A stretch of DNA of 64,000 bases from Jeotgalibacillus sp. R-1-5s-1 (GTDB taxonomy: Bacteria; Bacillota; Bacilli; Bacillales; Jeotgalibacillaceae), in NCBI RefSeq assembly GCF_004405105.1, contig NZ_SORW01000028.1:62001-126000 (forward strand). The letters run 5' to 3'. The notes below the pieces were generated by a model, which worked only from the letters and a program-made list of their open reading frames with translations, was not told where the DNA came from and ran no database searches. Of the stretch, positions 18,868 through 27,858 are shown in pieces. Both the position numbers and the translations under genes were made by a program. The first letter of the stretch is position 1. Each line of letters starts with the position of its first letter.

Positions 18868-20562
18868 ATGAACATCAGGACGAGACTTGTGGCTGCATTC
18901 AGTGTGATGGCGCTGATTATGTTAATGTTAGGGGCTGTGAGTATATATGCCTTGCAGCTGGTGAATCAGAATGGTAATGAAATGTATGAGCAGCGGGTTT
19001 TGCCTAATGCGATTTTGATGGATATTACGCGTCTTGCTGAGAATACGCGGGTGCAGATGGTCAGTGCGGCTCTTTATGAAAATCCTGAGCTGACGCAGTC
19101 TGCTGAGAATAATATGGGACGGATTGATGAATTGATCGCCTCTTATAAAGAAGCAGGTGTGCACGGCAGTGAAGTGGATATGGTGGCTAATTTTGAGGCT
19201 TCCTGGACAAAGTTTACGGATGCTGTGAAAACTGATATCGCGCTGATTGAAGAGCGTCAATTTGAAGAGGCAGAGAAGGGACTTCAAAGTTCTGGCACGC
19301 TGTTTGCGGTAGCGCAGGGGAATCTGCTTCAACTGAAAATACGGAATGAGGAAAAAGCAGCTGAGCTTGATGAGACAAACGGTAAGATTTATGAGGCAAA
19401 TCGTAATCTTGTGATTGGAATAGGTATCGCTGCACTCATTTTGGCTATTGGTCTTGGTGCTTTTATGGGTCAGCGAATTGGCCGCGCAGTCAAAATGGCT
19501 TCTTCAAGAATGGAACAGATTACTGAGGGGGATCTGACTGGTGAACCGCTCGTGTCGAAACGCCGGGATGAAATTGGGAACCTGATTCGTGCTGAGAATA
19601 AAATGCAGGAGCAGTTGGCTGAAGTGATTCGGAAAATCAATGAGGCGACCGCTCATGTCACGGCGCAAAGTGAAGAGCTGACCCAGTCGTCAAATGAAGT
19701 GCGTGAAGGAAGTGAGCAGATTGCCGTTACCATGCAGGAGCTGGCATCTGGATCTGAGGCGCAGGCGAATCACTCAGCTGATCTGTCTGAAAAGATGGAT
19801 GGCTTTGCGGCAAAAGTACATGAGATGAATCAGCAGAATCGCGAGATCACGGAGCGTTCTGAGTCAGTGATCAAAAACGCTGAGGAAGGGTCAGAGATGA
19901 TGGAGGCTTCCGTTCACCAGATGATGGTCATTGATCAGGTGATGGCTCTATCTGTTGAAAAGGTTAAAGGGCTGGATCAACAAACCAATGAAATTTCTAA
20001 GCTTGTGAATGTTATACGGGATGTGGCAGAGCAGACAAATCTGCTGGCGTTAAATGCTGCGATAGAGGCTGCGCGTGCCGGTGAGAACGGTAAAGGGTTT
20101 GCTGTTGTGGCAGATGAGGTTCGAAAGCTTGCTGAACAGGTATCTAAATCAGTCAGCGAAATTACCGGATTTGTCGGTGGGATCCAGCGTGAGTCAAGAG
20201 AAGTTGTAGAGTCTCTCGAAAAAGGCTATCAGGAAGTGAATGATGGAACACAAAAAATTGCAGGCACCGGTGAAAAGTTTAGCGAAATTCATCGATCTAT
20301 TGAAAGTATGATCGGCAAAATTGCTGATGTGTCAGTGAGTCTTGCTTCGATAAATGAAGACAGCCAAGTGATGAATGCCTCTATCCAAGAGATTGCCTCT
20401 GTTTCTGAGGAAGCGGCTGCCGGTATTGAAGAAACGGCTGCTTCCAGTCAGCAGTCACTCAGTACGATGGAGACCATTTCTGCGAGTGCGGATGAACTGG
20501 CAAAGCTTGCTGAAGACTTGTCTGAAGAAGTTAAGCGTTTTAAAGTCATCCCAACTGAATAG
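18868..20562 (+). CDS. Methyl-accepting chemotaxis protein (first of a tandem pair)
   Basis: A 564-aa transmembrane chemoreceptor. TM1 is at about residues 8-30, an extracellular four-helix-bundle sensor at 31-187, TM2 at about 188-208 ([20 protein letters not shown]), HAMP at about 209-262, and a cytoplasmic signalling domain from 265 on. The invariant hairpin is intact: [19 protein letters not shown] near residue 390, then [17 protein letters not shown]. It would signal to CheA/CheW at the pole. The ligand is unknown. From about residue 260 on it is nearly identical to the neighbour at 20745, while the sensor halves are more diverged, indicating duplication followed by sensor divergence. 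Confidence 0.94.
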   Translation: MNIRTRLVAAFSVMALIMLMLGAVSIYALQLVNQNGNEMYEQRVLPNAILMDITRLAENTRVQMVSAALYENPELTQSAENNMGRIDELIASYKEAGVHGSEVDMVANFEASWTKFTDAVKTDIALIEERQFEEAEKGLQSSGTLFAVAQGNLLQLKIRNEEKAAELDETNGKIYEANRNLVIGIGIAALILAIGLGAFMGQRIGRAVKMASSRMEQITEGDLTGEPLVSKRRDEIGNLIRAENKMQEQLAEVIRKINEATAHVTAQSEELTQSSNEVREGSEQIAVTMQELASGSEAQANHSADLSEKMDGFAAKVHEMNQQNREITERSESVIKNAEEGSEMMEASVHQMMVIDQVMALSVEKVKGLDQQTNEISKLVNVIRDVAEQTNLLALNAAIEAARAGENGKGFAVVADEVRKLAEQVSKSVSEITGFVGGIQRESREVVESLEKGYQEVNDGTQKIAGTGEKFSEIHRSIESMIGKIADVSVSLASINEDSQVMNASIQEIASVSEEAAAGIEETAASSQQSLSTMETISASADELAKLAEDLSEEVKRFKVIPTE

Positions 20563-20582
20563 CAACTTTTTATGATTTTCGG

Positions 20583-20612
20583 CCTCCAAAAGAGATTTTG
20601 GAGGTTTTATTA
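20583..20612 (+). terminator. Terminator after the first chemoreceptor
   Basis: CCTCCAAAA at 20583-20591 pairs with TTTTGGAGG at 20596-20604, followed by a T-rich tail. Confidence 0.85.
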
Positions 20613-20695
20613 TTTTTCAGAATATCAGGAGAATGATTCAATTATATTGTGATAAAAATAAAAAAATTGAGACTATCATACTACTATTTAAACCG

Positions 20696-20703
20696 TCCGA
20701 TAT
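20696..20703 (+). promoter_or_regulatory. SigD-type -10 of the second chemoreceptor
   Basis: TCCGATAT matches the hag -10 of this window exactly. No good TAAA lies 14-16 nt upstream, so the promoter is incomplete on sequence. It sits 41 bp before the start codon. Confidence 0.5.
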
Positions 20704-20744
20704 ATAAATTAGATAGACATTATGAATTTGAGGAGTGTTGGGCG

Positions 20745-22430
20745 ATGAAGATTAAAGGGAAGCTGATTATCTCATATTTGGCTCTAGGACTTTTAGTCAT
20801 CGTTTTAGGAGCTGTCAGTTTATTTTCTTTAGGACAGATGAATGCAAATAGTGAAAGTACTTATTATGACCGTGTCATCCCGATTATGAAGTTAGGTGAG
20901 GTCGGAATGCTGACGGAAAATACCCGGGTACAGGTGATGTCGGCTGTCGTAAACAGAGACCCATCATTAACAGCGAATGCAGAGGAGAATATTGCTAAAG
21001 TAGCCGAACTGCTTGAGGAATATCAGTCGACGGCTATGACAGCGCAGGAAACGGAAGTCGTGCAGCGATTCGAATCTGAATGGAATATTTATGCCGAGCG
21101 TGTTCAGGTGCTGGCAGGCACGATTAGCCAGGGAGATTATGACGCAGCTGAGGTTCAGCTTGGTGAAAATGCCCCTTATTATTCCACTGCTAAGGACTCC
21201 CTTATCGAGCTTGAGGAATTGAATGTTTCCATTGCAGAATCAACTTATAAGGATTCAGTGAGCCTTTTTGAATTCAACCGGTTACTCATTTACATCATTG
21301 GTATAGCTGTCGTCATCGCAGCAATTGTGCTTGGTATTTTCATGGGACGTGCGATTGGCGGGCCATTAGCGAGAGTGGCGGACCGGATGCAGCTTGTGGC
21401 GAACGGTGATTTAACAAATGAACCGATTCATTCTAAACGTAAAGATGAAATCGGTGTTCTTGTCAAAGCGACGAACAAAATGCAGGAGGATCTGCGCTCT
21501 GTCATTCAAAGTATTTCTGCTGTTACAGGAAATGTATCGGCTCAGAGTGAAGAGCTGACACAGTCATCGGTTGAAGTACGTGAAGGCAGCGAACAGATTG
21601 CCGTGACGATGCAGGAGCTTGCTTCAGGGTCTGAGGCACAGGCGAATAATGCAGGTGAGCTATCAGAAAAAATGGAGCTGTTTGCGTTGAGAATTCAGGA
21701 GATCAATGATCAGAGTGCTGATATTTCCAGACAATCGGAATCGGTTATTCGTCATGCAGAGGACGGTTCTTCCATGATGGAAGAGTCGGTTCAGCAGATG
21801 ATGGTCATTGATGATGTGATGGCGGATGCGGTTCAAAAAGTTCGTGGACTCGACCATCAGACGAATGAAATTTCAAAGCTTGTCAATGTCATCCGTGAAG
21901 TGGCAGAACAGACAAACCTGCTTGCACTAAATGCGGCGATTGAAGCAGCCAGAGCAGGTGAACATGGTAAGGGGTTCGCTGTCGTTGCAGATGAAGTCCG
22001 GAAGCTTGCTGAGCAGGTAGCGAGCTCAGTTAATGAAATCACTGGTTTTGTCAGTGGGATCCAGATCGAATCAAAAGGCGTCGTCACTTCTCTTGAAAAA
22101 GGGTACGGTGAAGTCAATACGGGAACTCAGAAAATTGCCGGAACTGGCGAGAAATTTAACGAGATCAACCACTCCATTAAAAATATGATTGAGATGGTCA
22201 GTCAAATTTCCGTTAACCTGTCTGCGATCAATGAAAACAGCCAGGTCATGAATGCCTCCATCCAGGAGATTGCCTCCGTTTCAGAGGAAGCGGCTGCCGG
22301 GATTGAAGAAACGGCAGCTTCGAGTCAGCAGTCCCTTAGCACGATAGAGACGATCTCTGCAAGTGCGGATGAATTGGCGAAGCTTGCTGAAGGGTTGTCG
22401 GATGAGGTTGGGAAATTTAAATTAACTTAA
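20745..22430 (+). CDS. Methyl-accepting chemotaxis protein (second of a tandem pair)
   Basis: A 561-aa chemoreceptor with the same layout as its neighbour: TM1 about residues 6-28 ([20 protein letters not shown]), extracellular four-helix-bundle sensor, TM2 about 185-207, HAMP, signalling domain with [20 protein letters not shown]. The ATG at 20745 is chosen because GAGGAGTG precedes it and MKIKGKL begins the membrane segment; the frame is open upstream to 20649, through the promoter -10. The signalling half matches the first receptor almost residue for residue, so adapter interactions should be the same. Ligand unknown. Confidence 0.94.
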   Translation: MKIKGKLIISYLALGLLVIVLGAVSLFSLGQMNANSESTYYDRVIPIMKLGEVGMLTENTRVQVMSAVVNRDPSLTANAEENIAKVAELLEEYQSTAMTAQETEVVQRFESEWNIYAERVQVLAGTISQGDYDAAEVQLGENAPYYSTAKDSLIELEELNVSIAESTYKDSVSLFEFNRLLIYIIGIAVVIAAIVLGIFMGRAIGGPLARVADRMQLVANGDLTNEPIHSKRKDEIGVLVKATNKMQEDLRSVIQSISAVTGNVSAQSEELTQSSVEVREGSEQIAVTMQELASGSEAQANNAGELSEKMELFALRIQEINDQSADISRQSESVIRHAEDGSSMMEESVQQMMVIDDVMADAVQKVRGLDHQTNEISKLVNVIREVAEQTNLLALNAAIEAARAGEHGKGFAVVADEVRKLAEQVASSVNEITGFVSGIQIESKGVVTSLEKGYGEVNTGTQKIAGTGEKFNEINHSIKNMIEMVSQISVNLSAINENSQVMNASIQEIASVSEEAAAGIEETAASSQQSLSTIETISASADELAKLAEGLSDEVGKFKLT

Positions 22431-22469
22431 TTTCTACTGTGTGTAGATGTTATTTAAATAGTTGAAAAT

Positions 22470-22509
22470 GAGAAACGGACACGTCAGTTTAAAGGCGTGT
22501 CCGTTTCTC
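22470..22509. terminator. Perfect 14-bp hairpin after the chemoreceptor pair
   Basis: GAGAAACGGACACG at 22470-22483 and CGTGTCCGTTTCTC at 22496-22509 are perfectly complementary with a 12-nt loop. There is no real T-run after it, so termination on the plus strand is uncertain. It still separates the receptor gene from the next one. Confidence 0.6.
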
Positions 22510-22616
22510 AATTCTGGAAACATTTAATAAAACTGAATTTTGTAAATGTTTGTTCTTCTTTGGTGATCCGTTGTACAATTAGGGGGAGAAGTCGTGTTTG
22601 AAGGAGAGTGACATCG

Positions 22617-23600
22617 ATGAAGTACAGACAGCTGGGGAATACTGATTTCAGGGTGAGTGAAGTCAGCTTCGGAACGTGGGCGATCGGTGGTGCGTGGGGC
22701 AAAAAAGATGACCGTGAATCACTGCGGGCCCTGCATTATGCAATTGATCGCGGCGTAAACTTTTTTGATACGGCTGATGTATATGGTGACGGTCACAGTG
22801 AAGAACTGCTTGCAAAAGCGACAAAAGGCCAGGAAGAGCACATTCATGTCGCGACTAAGTTTTGCCGCGCGGGTGATATTCATGATCCAAAAACGTACGA
22901 AATGCCGCAGGTTGAAGCCTATTTGGATGCAAGCTTAAAAAGGCTGGAGCGGGAGCGAGTTGACTTGTACCAGATTCACTGTCCGCCAAAAGCCATTTTG
23001 GAAGACGGCAGTGTGTTCAACGTCCTCGATGACCTGACGCGTAAAGGGAAAATCCGCTATTACGGCGTCAGTGTGGAAACAGTGGAGGAAGGGCTGATCT
23101 GTCTTCAGCATCCAAACGTCAGAAGTCTCCAAGTGATATTTAATGTTTTCAGACAGAAACCGCTTGAAGAGCTTTTCGGTGAAGCTCAAAAAAAAGGCGT
23201 CGGTATTATTTCTAGAGTGCCGCTAGCGAGTGGACTGCTGACGAACAAATTTACAAGTGGTCATCAGTTCGAGGAAGACGACCACCGCCGATTTAACGAA
23301 AATGGTGAGCAGTTCAATGTGGGTGAGACTTTTGCCGGACTTGGTTTTCAAAAAGGCGTGGAGCTGACAAAAAAGCTCGAATGGATCGAAGAAGGCCGCG
23401 GTAACATGGCACGTGCCGCCCTGCGATACATTCTTGATCAGCCCGAAGTCAGCTGCGTCATACCCGGTTTCAAAAACCAGGCCCAAATCGAAGAAAACTT
23501 AAATGCCCTGCATACCCCGTCATTCAGCGGAGCAGAACTGAATAAATTACGTGATTTTTACCATAACGAAGTACATGATCATATCAGGGGTGCTTACTAA
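22617..23600 (+). CDS. Aldo/keto reductase
   Basis: A 327-aa NAD(P)H-dependent oxidoreductase of the aldo/keto reductase family, close in type to the Bacillus IolS/YhdN group. The catalytic tetrad is visible: Asp and Tyr in FFDTADVYGDGHSEE, Lys in VATKFCR, His in YQIHCPPK. The C-terminal cofactor-binding segment is CVIPGFKNQAQIEENL. The substrate cannot be told. The ATG at 22617 follows AAGGAGAG; an upstream GTG at 22608 overlaps that site. It stands alone between the chemoreceptors and hpf and is not part of the B. subtilis gene order here. Confidence 0.9.
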   Translation: MKYRQLGNTDFRVSEVSFGTWAIGGAWGKKDDRESLRALHYAIDRGVNFFDTADVYGDGHSEELLAKATKGQEEHIHVATKFCRAGDIHDPKTYEMPQVEAYLDASLKRLERERVDLYQIHCPPKAILEDGSVFNVLDDLTRKGKIRYYGVSVETVEEGLICLQHPNVRSLQVIFNVFRQKPLEELFGEAQKKGVGIISRVPLASGLLTNKFTSGHQFEEDDHRRFNENGEQFNVGETFAGLGFQKGVELTKKLEWIEEGRGNMARAALRYILDQPEVSCVIPGFKNQAQIEENLNALHTPSFSGAELNKLRDFYHNEVHDHIRGAY

Positions 23601-23604
23601 TGAA

Positions 23605-23728
23605 GTTGGCTGAAGTGGAAGATGGCGACTCCTGCGGCAGAGAAGGGCAGGTGAAACTCTGCAGGCGCGCAGCGTCAAAGAGGTTCACCGCCCGGCCGCG
23701 GAAAGCACCATCTGGAACGGAAGCCAAC
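23605..23728. repeat. Palindromic intergenic repeat, copy R2
   Basis: A 124-bp element with arms GTTGGCT (23605) and AGCCAAC (23722-23728); a second matching block, AGATGG/CCATCT, lies 8 nt further in on each side. The core has GACTCCTGCGGCAGAGAAG, GGCAGGTGAAAC, GGTTCACCGCCCGGCC and GCGGAAAGC. Arm sequence differs from all other copies. Confidence 0.85.
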
Positions 23729-23808
23729 GTTTCAAAAGACAGCTAATAACTTGACATCAAACCAAATAAATGTCTATAAATTCGACAAAAAATTAATAAA
23801 ATATTTAC

Positions 23809-23844
23809 GGTTAAGCAGGAGATTGCAAGGGTAGAGGAGAAATA
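23809..23844 (+). promoter_or_regulatory. Overlapping SigB- and SigH-like promoters of hpf
   Basis: GGTTAA at 23809-23814 and GGGTAG at 23829-23834 (14-nt spacer) fit SigB (GTTTAA-N12-15-GGGTAT). Overlapping it, GCAGGAGAT at 23815-23823 and GGAGAAATA at 23836-23844 (12-nt spacer) fit SigH with one mismatch per box. B. subtilis hpf (yvyD) is known to use both sigma factors. Confidence 0.6.
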
Positions 23845-23881
23845 GGTAGTATAGCTTTTATGATTTAAAGGAGGAGTTCAC

Positions 23882-24475
23882 ATGTTGAATTATAATGTCA
23901 GAGGAGAAAATATCGAGGTAACTCCAGCGATCCGCGAATACGTGGAAAAGAAAATCGACAAGCTAGAGCGCTATTTCAACGATACACCTGATGCCAACGT
24001 GCATGTTAACCTAAAGGTGTATAACGATAAACAAACGAAAGTGGAAGTCACGATTCCAATGCCACGACTTACCCTTCGTGCTGAAGAGCGTCATGAAGAA
24101 ATGTATGCTGCGATTGATCTGATCTTAGATAAACTAGAGCGCCAGATCCGCAAACATAAAACGAAAGTAAACCGTAAATTCCGCGAAAAAGGCAACGAAC
24201 CTGAATTCTTCGCAACAAGCGTCGATGCGGAAAACGGAATTGAAGAACTTGAGCCGGTTGCAATCGGCGCAGATGATGACGGAGACGACAGCGAATTCGA
24301 CATCGTCCGTACAAAAACATTCAACCTGAAACCAATGGACAGCGAAGAAGCCGTCCTCCAAATGAACATGCTGGGCCACAGCTTCTACGTCTTCACTGAC
24401 GCAGAATCAAACGGCACAAACATCGTCTACAAACGTAAAGACGGCAAATACGGGCTGATCGAAACAGAAGCCTGA
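23882..24475 (+). CDS. hpf: Ribosome hibernation promoting factor, long form (HPF)
   Basis: Long-form HPF (197 aa; YvyD) dimerises 70S ribosomes into inactive 100S particles in stationary phase or stress. The N-terminal S30Ae domain (residues about 1-100) binds at the decoding centre: MLNYNVRGENIEVTPAIREY and the helix IDLILDKLERQIRKHKTK. An acidic linker (about 105-140) leads to the C-terminal dimerisation domain (about 140-197, IVRTKTFNLKPMDSEEAVLQ). The start follows AAAGGAGGAG. Lies upstream of secA as in B. subtilis, but here with two other gene blocks between. The SigB/SigH-like promoter supports stress control. Confidence 0.95.
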   Translation: MLNYNVRGENIEVTPAIREYVEKKIDKLERYFNDTPDANVHVNLKVYNDKQTKVEVTIPMPRLTLRAEERHEEMYAAIDLILDKLERQIRKHKTKVNRKFREKGNEPEFFATSVDAENGIEELEPVAIGADDDGDDSEFDIVRTKTFNLKPMDSEEAVLQMNMLGHSFYVFTDAESNGTNIVYKRKDGKYGLIETEA

Positions 24476-24487
24476 TCATATGATACG

Positions 24488-24518
24488 GAAACGTCCCTTG
24501 ATTGGGGCGTTTCTTTTT
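24488..24518 (+). terminator. Terminator after hpf
   Basis: GAAACGTCCC at 24488-24497 pairs with GGGGCGTTTC at 24504-24513 (one G-U), followed by five T residues. Confidence 0.88.
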
Positions 24519-24553
24519 GGTTCTGACGGGATTGTTGCAAGGAGGAGAGTTTC

Positions 24554-24749
24554 TGGTGTAAGAGAGCTTGATTCTGTTATAAGGCTCATGATTTGAAAGA
24601 GAAATGTTGATAAGGTAGTGATTTTTGTTGATAGCCGCTGGATTATTGTTGAAGCAGCGATGGTTTATGTTGCTAGGATGGCAATTTCTGTCGATGGCTT
24701 GTGTAGCTATTGAAGCGGCTTGGTTTTGTGTTGTTGTGGATTATATTGG
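24554..24749. repeat. 21-nt-period degenerate tandem repeat, locus A
   Basis: Units beginning TG(T/G)T start at 24554, 24575, 24605, 24626, 24647, 24668, 24689, 24710 and 24729: steps of 21 nt, one of 30 nt, and a last unit short by two bases. The unit consensus is TGTTGATAGC followed by a GC-rich middle and ending ATTT. It shares this consensus with locus E (51135). The 64-codon open frame at 24625-24819 is a by-product of the repeat and not a gene. Confidence 0.8.
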
Positions 24750-24773
24750 AAATAAACATCTTCTCAAACCAGA

Positions 24774-24887
24774 GGACCTTCCACACCCGAAGACTCCTGT
24801 GGCGGAAAGGGACAGGTGAAACAGCGTAATGCGAAGCATTAGCTGGTTCACCGCCCGGCCACGGAAAGCGCAGGGTGTGGAAGGTCC
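24774..24887. repeat. Palindromic intergenic repeat, copy R3
   Basis: A 114-bp element directly after the 21-nt repeat locus A. Arms GGACCTTCCACACCC (24774-24788) and GGGTGTGGAAGGTCC (24873-24887) are perfectly complementary. The core has GACTCCTGTGGCGGAAAGGG, ACAGGTGAAAC and GGTTCACCGCCCGGCC, the same sub-type as R8. Together with the hpf terminator, locus A and a promoter it fills the 496-bp gap 24476-24971. Confidence 0.9.
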
Positions 24888-24910
24888 GGTCCCCCTATTC
24901 AGCATGATTT

Positions 24911-24938
24911 TTGCCTTTTCCGCTCCGCATGGTACAAT
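24911..24938 (+). promoter_or_regulatory. SigA-type promoter of the SEC-C protein gene
   Basis: TTGCCT at 24911-24916 and TACAAT at 24933-24938 with a 16-nt spacer, 34 bp before the start codon. Confidence 0.6.
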
Positions 24939-24971
24939 AAAGGGTGATTATTTTACAAAGGAAGTGCCGAT

Positions 24972-26000
24972 ATGCAAGTAGTTGGACGTAACGAACCGTG
25001 CCCGTGCGGCAGCGGTAAAAAATATAAAAAATGCTGTGCATCAAAAAAAGTTGTGAATCTCCAAACCCTCCTTGTCAACGAACAAATGGATCTGCAGCTG
25101 GCTTTTTTAAATGAAGGTAAAGCACCAAATCCACAGAACAACAAGGATTCTTACCAGTACATTCTTGAAGAAACGCAGGATGTGTTTGGTGAGCCGCAAT
25201 TTTTAACCGTTTATTTAACATACTTATTTGGCTTAAGAGAAACGCCTTCTCACTGGGATGCTTTTCTGGATGAACGTATTCCACAAATGGAAAGACCCCG
25301 CATGAAGGAGCTCGCTTCAGAATGGAGAGAGCCTGTTTCTGTGCTGGCTGACGTTGGTGAAATGGATGAAGCAACCCGTGAGGTCCAGATGACGGATCTG
25401 CTTGATGGAACGGTGTATGATGTGATCATTCCGGAATTCCACTCATGGGCATCGATCGATTTTCTATTCACGTATCTGCTCCCACTTGAGGATAAATGGG
25501 TGCCGTATGGCTTCATGTTCCCGTCTGTTTATACGAAGGATGAAAAATCAACGCTCGTAAACCGTTTACAAGTGTTGAATCGCGATGAATTACTGACTGA
25601 TGAAGGTATCGTTTCTGTGATCACAGCGCTTGTCGGCCGTGATGAAGCGGATGGTGAGGACTGGTTTGCGGGAATGCTTGCGGATCATGAAGAGAATGAA
25701 GACCAGCAAAGCGCACTGCATGAAATGAAAGCATACTGGGATGGACAGGGAGATGACTCACTTCCACTATTTGCGTGTCATTTAGCAGCGGATTATTTTG
25801 CAGAACACGGAGAGAAAATCCGCAAACCGCAAACCTATCTGGCTGCGATTTCCTACCTCATGTCACAGCACGCAACCGATACACCACTGACCCAAAAAGA
25901 AGCCGGTGAAGCCTTTGACGTAACCGCTTCAAGCGTATCATCCGCTGTGAGAAAAATTGAAGACTGGTTTAAGGAAGAATTGAGTGAGTTCAAGAAATAA
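24972..26000 (+). CDS. SEC-C zinc-motif protein with C-terminal helix-turn-helix-like segment
   Basis: A 342-aa soluble protein. Residues about 5-23 form a complete SEC-C zinc motif, [18 protein letters not shown], of the kind found at the end of SecA (compare residues 816-834 of SecA in this window), but here at the N terminus. The middle (about 40-290) is acidic and not recognised. The C terminus (about 300-335, TPLTQKEAGEAFDVTASSVS) looks like a helix-turn-helix with recognition helix SSVSSAVRKIEDWF. The combination suggests a zinc-dependent protein- or nucleic-acid-binding factor. Function unknown; proteins of this type are widespread in Bacillales. The start follows AAAGGAAG. Confidence 0.8.
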   Translation: MQVVGRNEPCPCGSGKKYKKCCASKKVVNLQTLLVNEQMDLQLAFLNEGKAPNPQNNKDSYQYILEETQDVFGEPQFLTVYLTYLFGLRETPSHWDAFLDERIPQMERPRMKELASEWREPVSVLADVGEMDEATREVQMTDLLDGTVYDVIIPEFHSWASIDFLFTYLLPLEDKWVPYGFMFPSVYTKDEKSTLVNRLQVLNRDELLTDEGIVSVITALVGRDEADGEDWFAGMLADHEENEDQQSALHEMKAYWDGQGDDSLPLFACHLAADYFAEHGEKIRKPQTYLAAISYLMSQHATDTPLTQKEAGEAFDVTASSVSSAVRKIEDWFKEELSEFKK

Positions 26001-26007
26001 GAGTGAG

Positions 26008-26036
26008 AGCACATGGCTGAGGCTGTGTGCTTTTTC
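26008..26036 (+). terminator. Terminator after the SEC-C gene
   Basis: AGCACA at 26008-26013 pairs with TGTGCT, with an inner GC/GC pairing and a TGAG loop, followed by TTTTTC. Confidence 0.8.
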
Positions 26037-26040
26037 TAAT

Positions 26041-26117
26041 GGGGGACGGAGCGGCTGTTCTTTTTTCTGAGCTATGTCCCTCATTCATTAAAAAGAACCA
26101 GGGGCTCCGTCCCCGTG
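26041..26117. repeat. GC-armed imperfect palindrome
   Basis: GGGGACGGAGC near 26042 and GCTCCGTCCCC ending at 26116 are complementary; inside them TGTTCTTTTTT and AAAAAGAACC pair again. The centre has TCCCTCATTCATT. It is followed by a small hairpin, GGAGC-CAGTGCTCC-like, near 26131-26146. This resembles a palindromic repeat class seen in other Firmicutes, but only one copy lies in this window, so repeat status is from memory and not shown here. Confidence 0.55.
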
Positions 26118-26241
26118 TTCCTGTCAGGCTGGAGCGCAGTGCTCCACCTCCTGGCAATCGCTGTCTGGAATTTTCTCAACATTTCAACTATAATGGACGG
26201 GTGATGTTTTTCGGAATTCGAAATAAAGGAGTGTTGAGTAT

Positions 26242-27852
26242 ATGAATCAGGATTTTTTGTATCATCCGTTTGCGTCTCAGCGTAATACGGTGTTTGCGAA
26301 GCGTGGGATGGTGGCGACGTCTCAGCCGCTTGCTGCTCAGGCGGGTCTTGAGATTTTGCAGAAGGGTGGAAATGCGATTGATGCGGCGATTGCGACTGCT
26401 GCGGCGTTAACCGTTGTAGAGCCAACGTCTAATGGGATTGGCGGGGATGCGTTTGCGCTTGTCTGGACGAAGGGGAAGCTGCATGGTTTAAACGCTAGTG
26501 GACCGGCGCCGAAGTCCATTTCTATTGAAAAGCTGAAGGAAAAAGGGCATGATAAAATGCCGGTGTTTGGTGTTGAGCCTGTGACGGTGCCGGGTGTTCC
26601 TGCAGCGTGGGCAGAGCTGTCTGAAAAACACGGCAAGCTTTCATTTGAGGAGCTGCTGCAGCCGGCGATTCGTTTAGCTGAAGAGGGGTATCCGGTTTCA
26701 CCGATCCTCGGAAAGTATTGGAAGCTTGCGGCGAAGAAGTTTCAGGAGATTTTTAAGGATGACGTTTATAAGCCGTGGTTTGATACGTTTACTCCTGACG
26801 GCAAGATTCCTGAAATCGGTGAGATGTGGGCATCAAAAGGTCATGCTGATACGTTAAAGGAAATTGCTGAAACGAAGGCTGAGAGCTTTTACCGCGGGGC
26901 GCTTGCTGAAAAGATTGATACATATATGAAGGAACATGGCGGTTATTTAGCGAAAGAGGATTTGGCCGCTTTTGCACCCGAATGGGTTGAGCCGGTTTCT
27001 GCGAATTACCGCGGTTATGATGTGTGGGAAATTCCGCCGAACGGTCAGGGAATGATTGCCCTGATGGCGCTCAATATTGCAAAAGGCTTTGAGTTTAATG
27101 AGTTCCAGAGCGCGGACAGTTATCATAAGCAGATTGAGGCGATGAAGCTTGCATTTACAGATGGAAAAGCGTTTATTACAGAGCCTGAGGATATGCCGAT
27201 TTCTGCTGAGGAATTGCTATCTGACGGTTACGCTGAGAAGCGGCGCGGACTGATCGGTGACGAGGCACTGAATCCTGAGCCGATGGAGCTTCCGAAAGGC
27301 GGGACGGTTTACTTAGCGGCTGCGGATGATGAAGGCAATATGATTTCCTATATTCAGAGTAATTATATGGGCTTTGGATCGGGTGTGGTTATTCCGGGTA
27401 CGGGGATTGCGCTTCAGAACCGTGGGCATGATTTCAGCCTGGACCCTGAACATCCGAATGCACTGAAGCCTGGTAAAAGGACGTATCATACGATTATTCC
27501 GGGCTTTTTAACGAAGGATGGAGAGCCGGTTGGACCGTTTGGTGTGATGGGTGGCTATATGCAGCCGCAGGGACATTTCCAGGTGGCGGTCAATACGATT
27601 GATTTTCATTTAAATCCTCAGGCGGCACTTGATGCGCCGAGATGGCAGTGGATCAATGGAAAAACGGTTCACGTTGAGCCGCATTTTCCAAATCATTTAG
27701 CGCAGGCTCTTGTGCGCAAGGGACATACGATACAGGTAACGACAGACGGCGGATCGTTTGGCCGTGGTCAGATTATCTGGCGTGATCCGAAAACAGGTGT
27801 GCTTCGCGGGGGAACGGAATCCCGCACAGATGGACATATTGCAGCGTGGTGA
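26242..27852 (+). CDS. ywrD: Gamma-glutamyltransferase-family hydrolase, YwrD-like
   Basis: A 536-aa Ntn-hydrolase of the gamma-glutamyltranspeptidase family, most like YwrD of B. subtilis. Early motifs MVATSQPLAAQAGLEILQKG and NAIDAAIATAAALTVVEPTS-type sequence, then SNGIGGDAFALVW, define the large subunit; the autoprocessing nucleophile should be Thr355 in KGGTVYLAAADDEGN, followed by IQSNYMGFGSG. There is no signal peptide, so unlike the secreted GGT it should be cytoplasmic. The start follows AAAGGAG. It is 6 bp upstream of the chromate transporter pair, as ywrD lies near ywrA/ywrB in B. subtilis. Substrate unproven. Confidence 0.88.
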   Translation: MNQDFLYHPFASQRNTVFAKRGMVATSQPLAAQAGLEILQKGGNAIDAAIATAAALTVVEPTSNGIGGDAFALVWTKGKLHGLNASGPAPKSISIEKLKEKGHDKMPVFGVEPVTVPGVPAAWAELSEKHGKLSFEELLQPAIRLAEEGYPVSPILGKYWKLAAKKFQEIFKDDVYKPWFDTFTPDGKIPEIGEMWASKGHADTLKEIAETKAESFYRGALAEKIDTYMKEHGGYLAKEDLAAFAPEWVEPVSANYRGYDVWEIPPNGQGMIALMALNIAKGFEFNEFQSADSYHKQIEAMKLAFTDGKAFITEPEDMPISAEELLSDGYAEKRRGLIGDEALNPEPMELPKGGTVYLAAADDEGNMISYIQSNYMGFGSGVVIPGTGIALQNRGHDFSLDPEHPNALKPGKRTYHTIIPGFLTKDGEPVGPFGVMGGYMQPQGHFQVAVNTIDFHLNPQAALDAPRWQWINGKTVHVEPHFPNHLAQALVRKGHTIQVTTDGGSFGRGQIIWRDPKTGVLRGGTESRTDGHIAAW

Positions 27853-27858
27853 TGAAAA

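Noticed and set aside
24554-24749. CRISPR-like array
   Set aside because: Period is only 21 nt, all parts of the unit drift, there is no conserved repeat with unique spacers and no cas gene.
24625-24819. 64-codon open frame between hpf and the SEC-C gene
   Set aside because: It is the 21-nt repeat locus A read in one frame and then runs into palindromic repeat R3; no ribosome-binding site.
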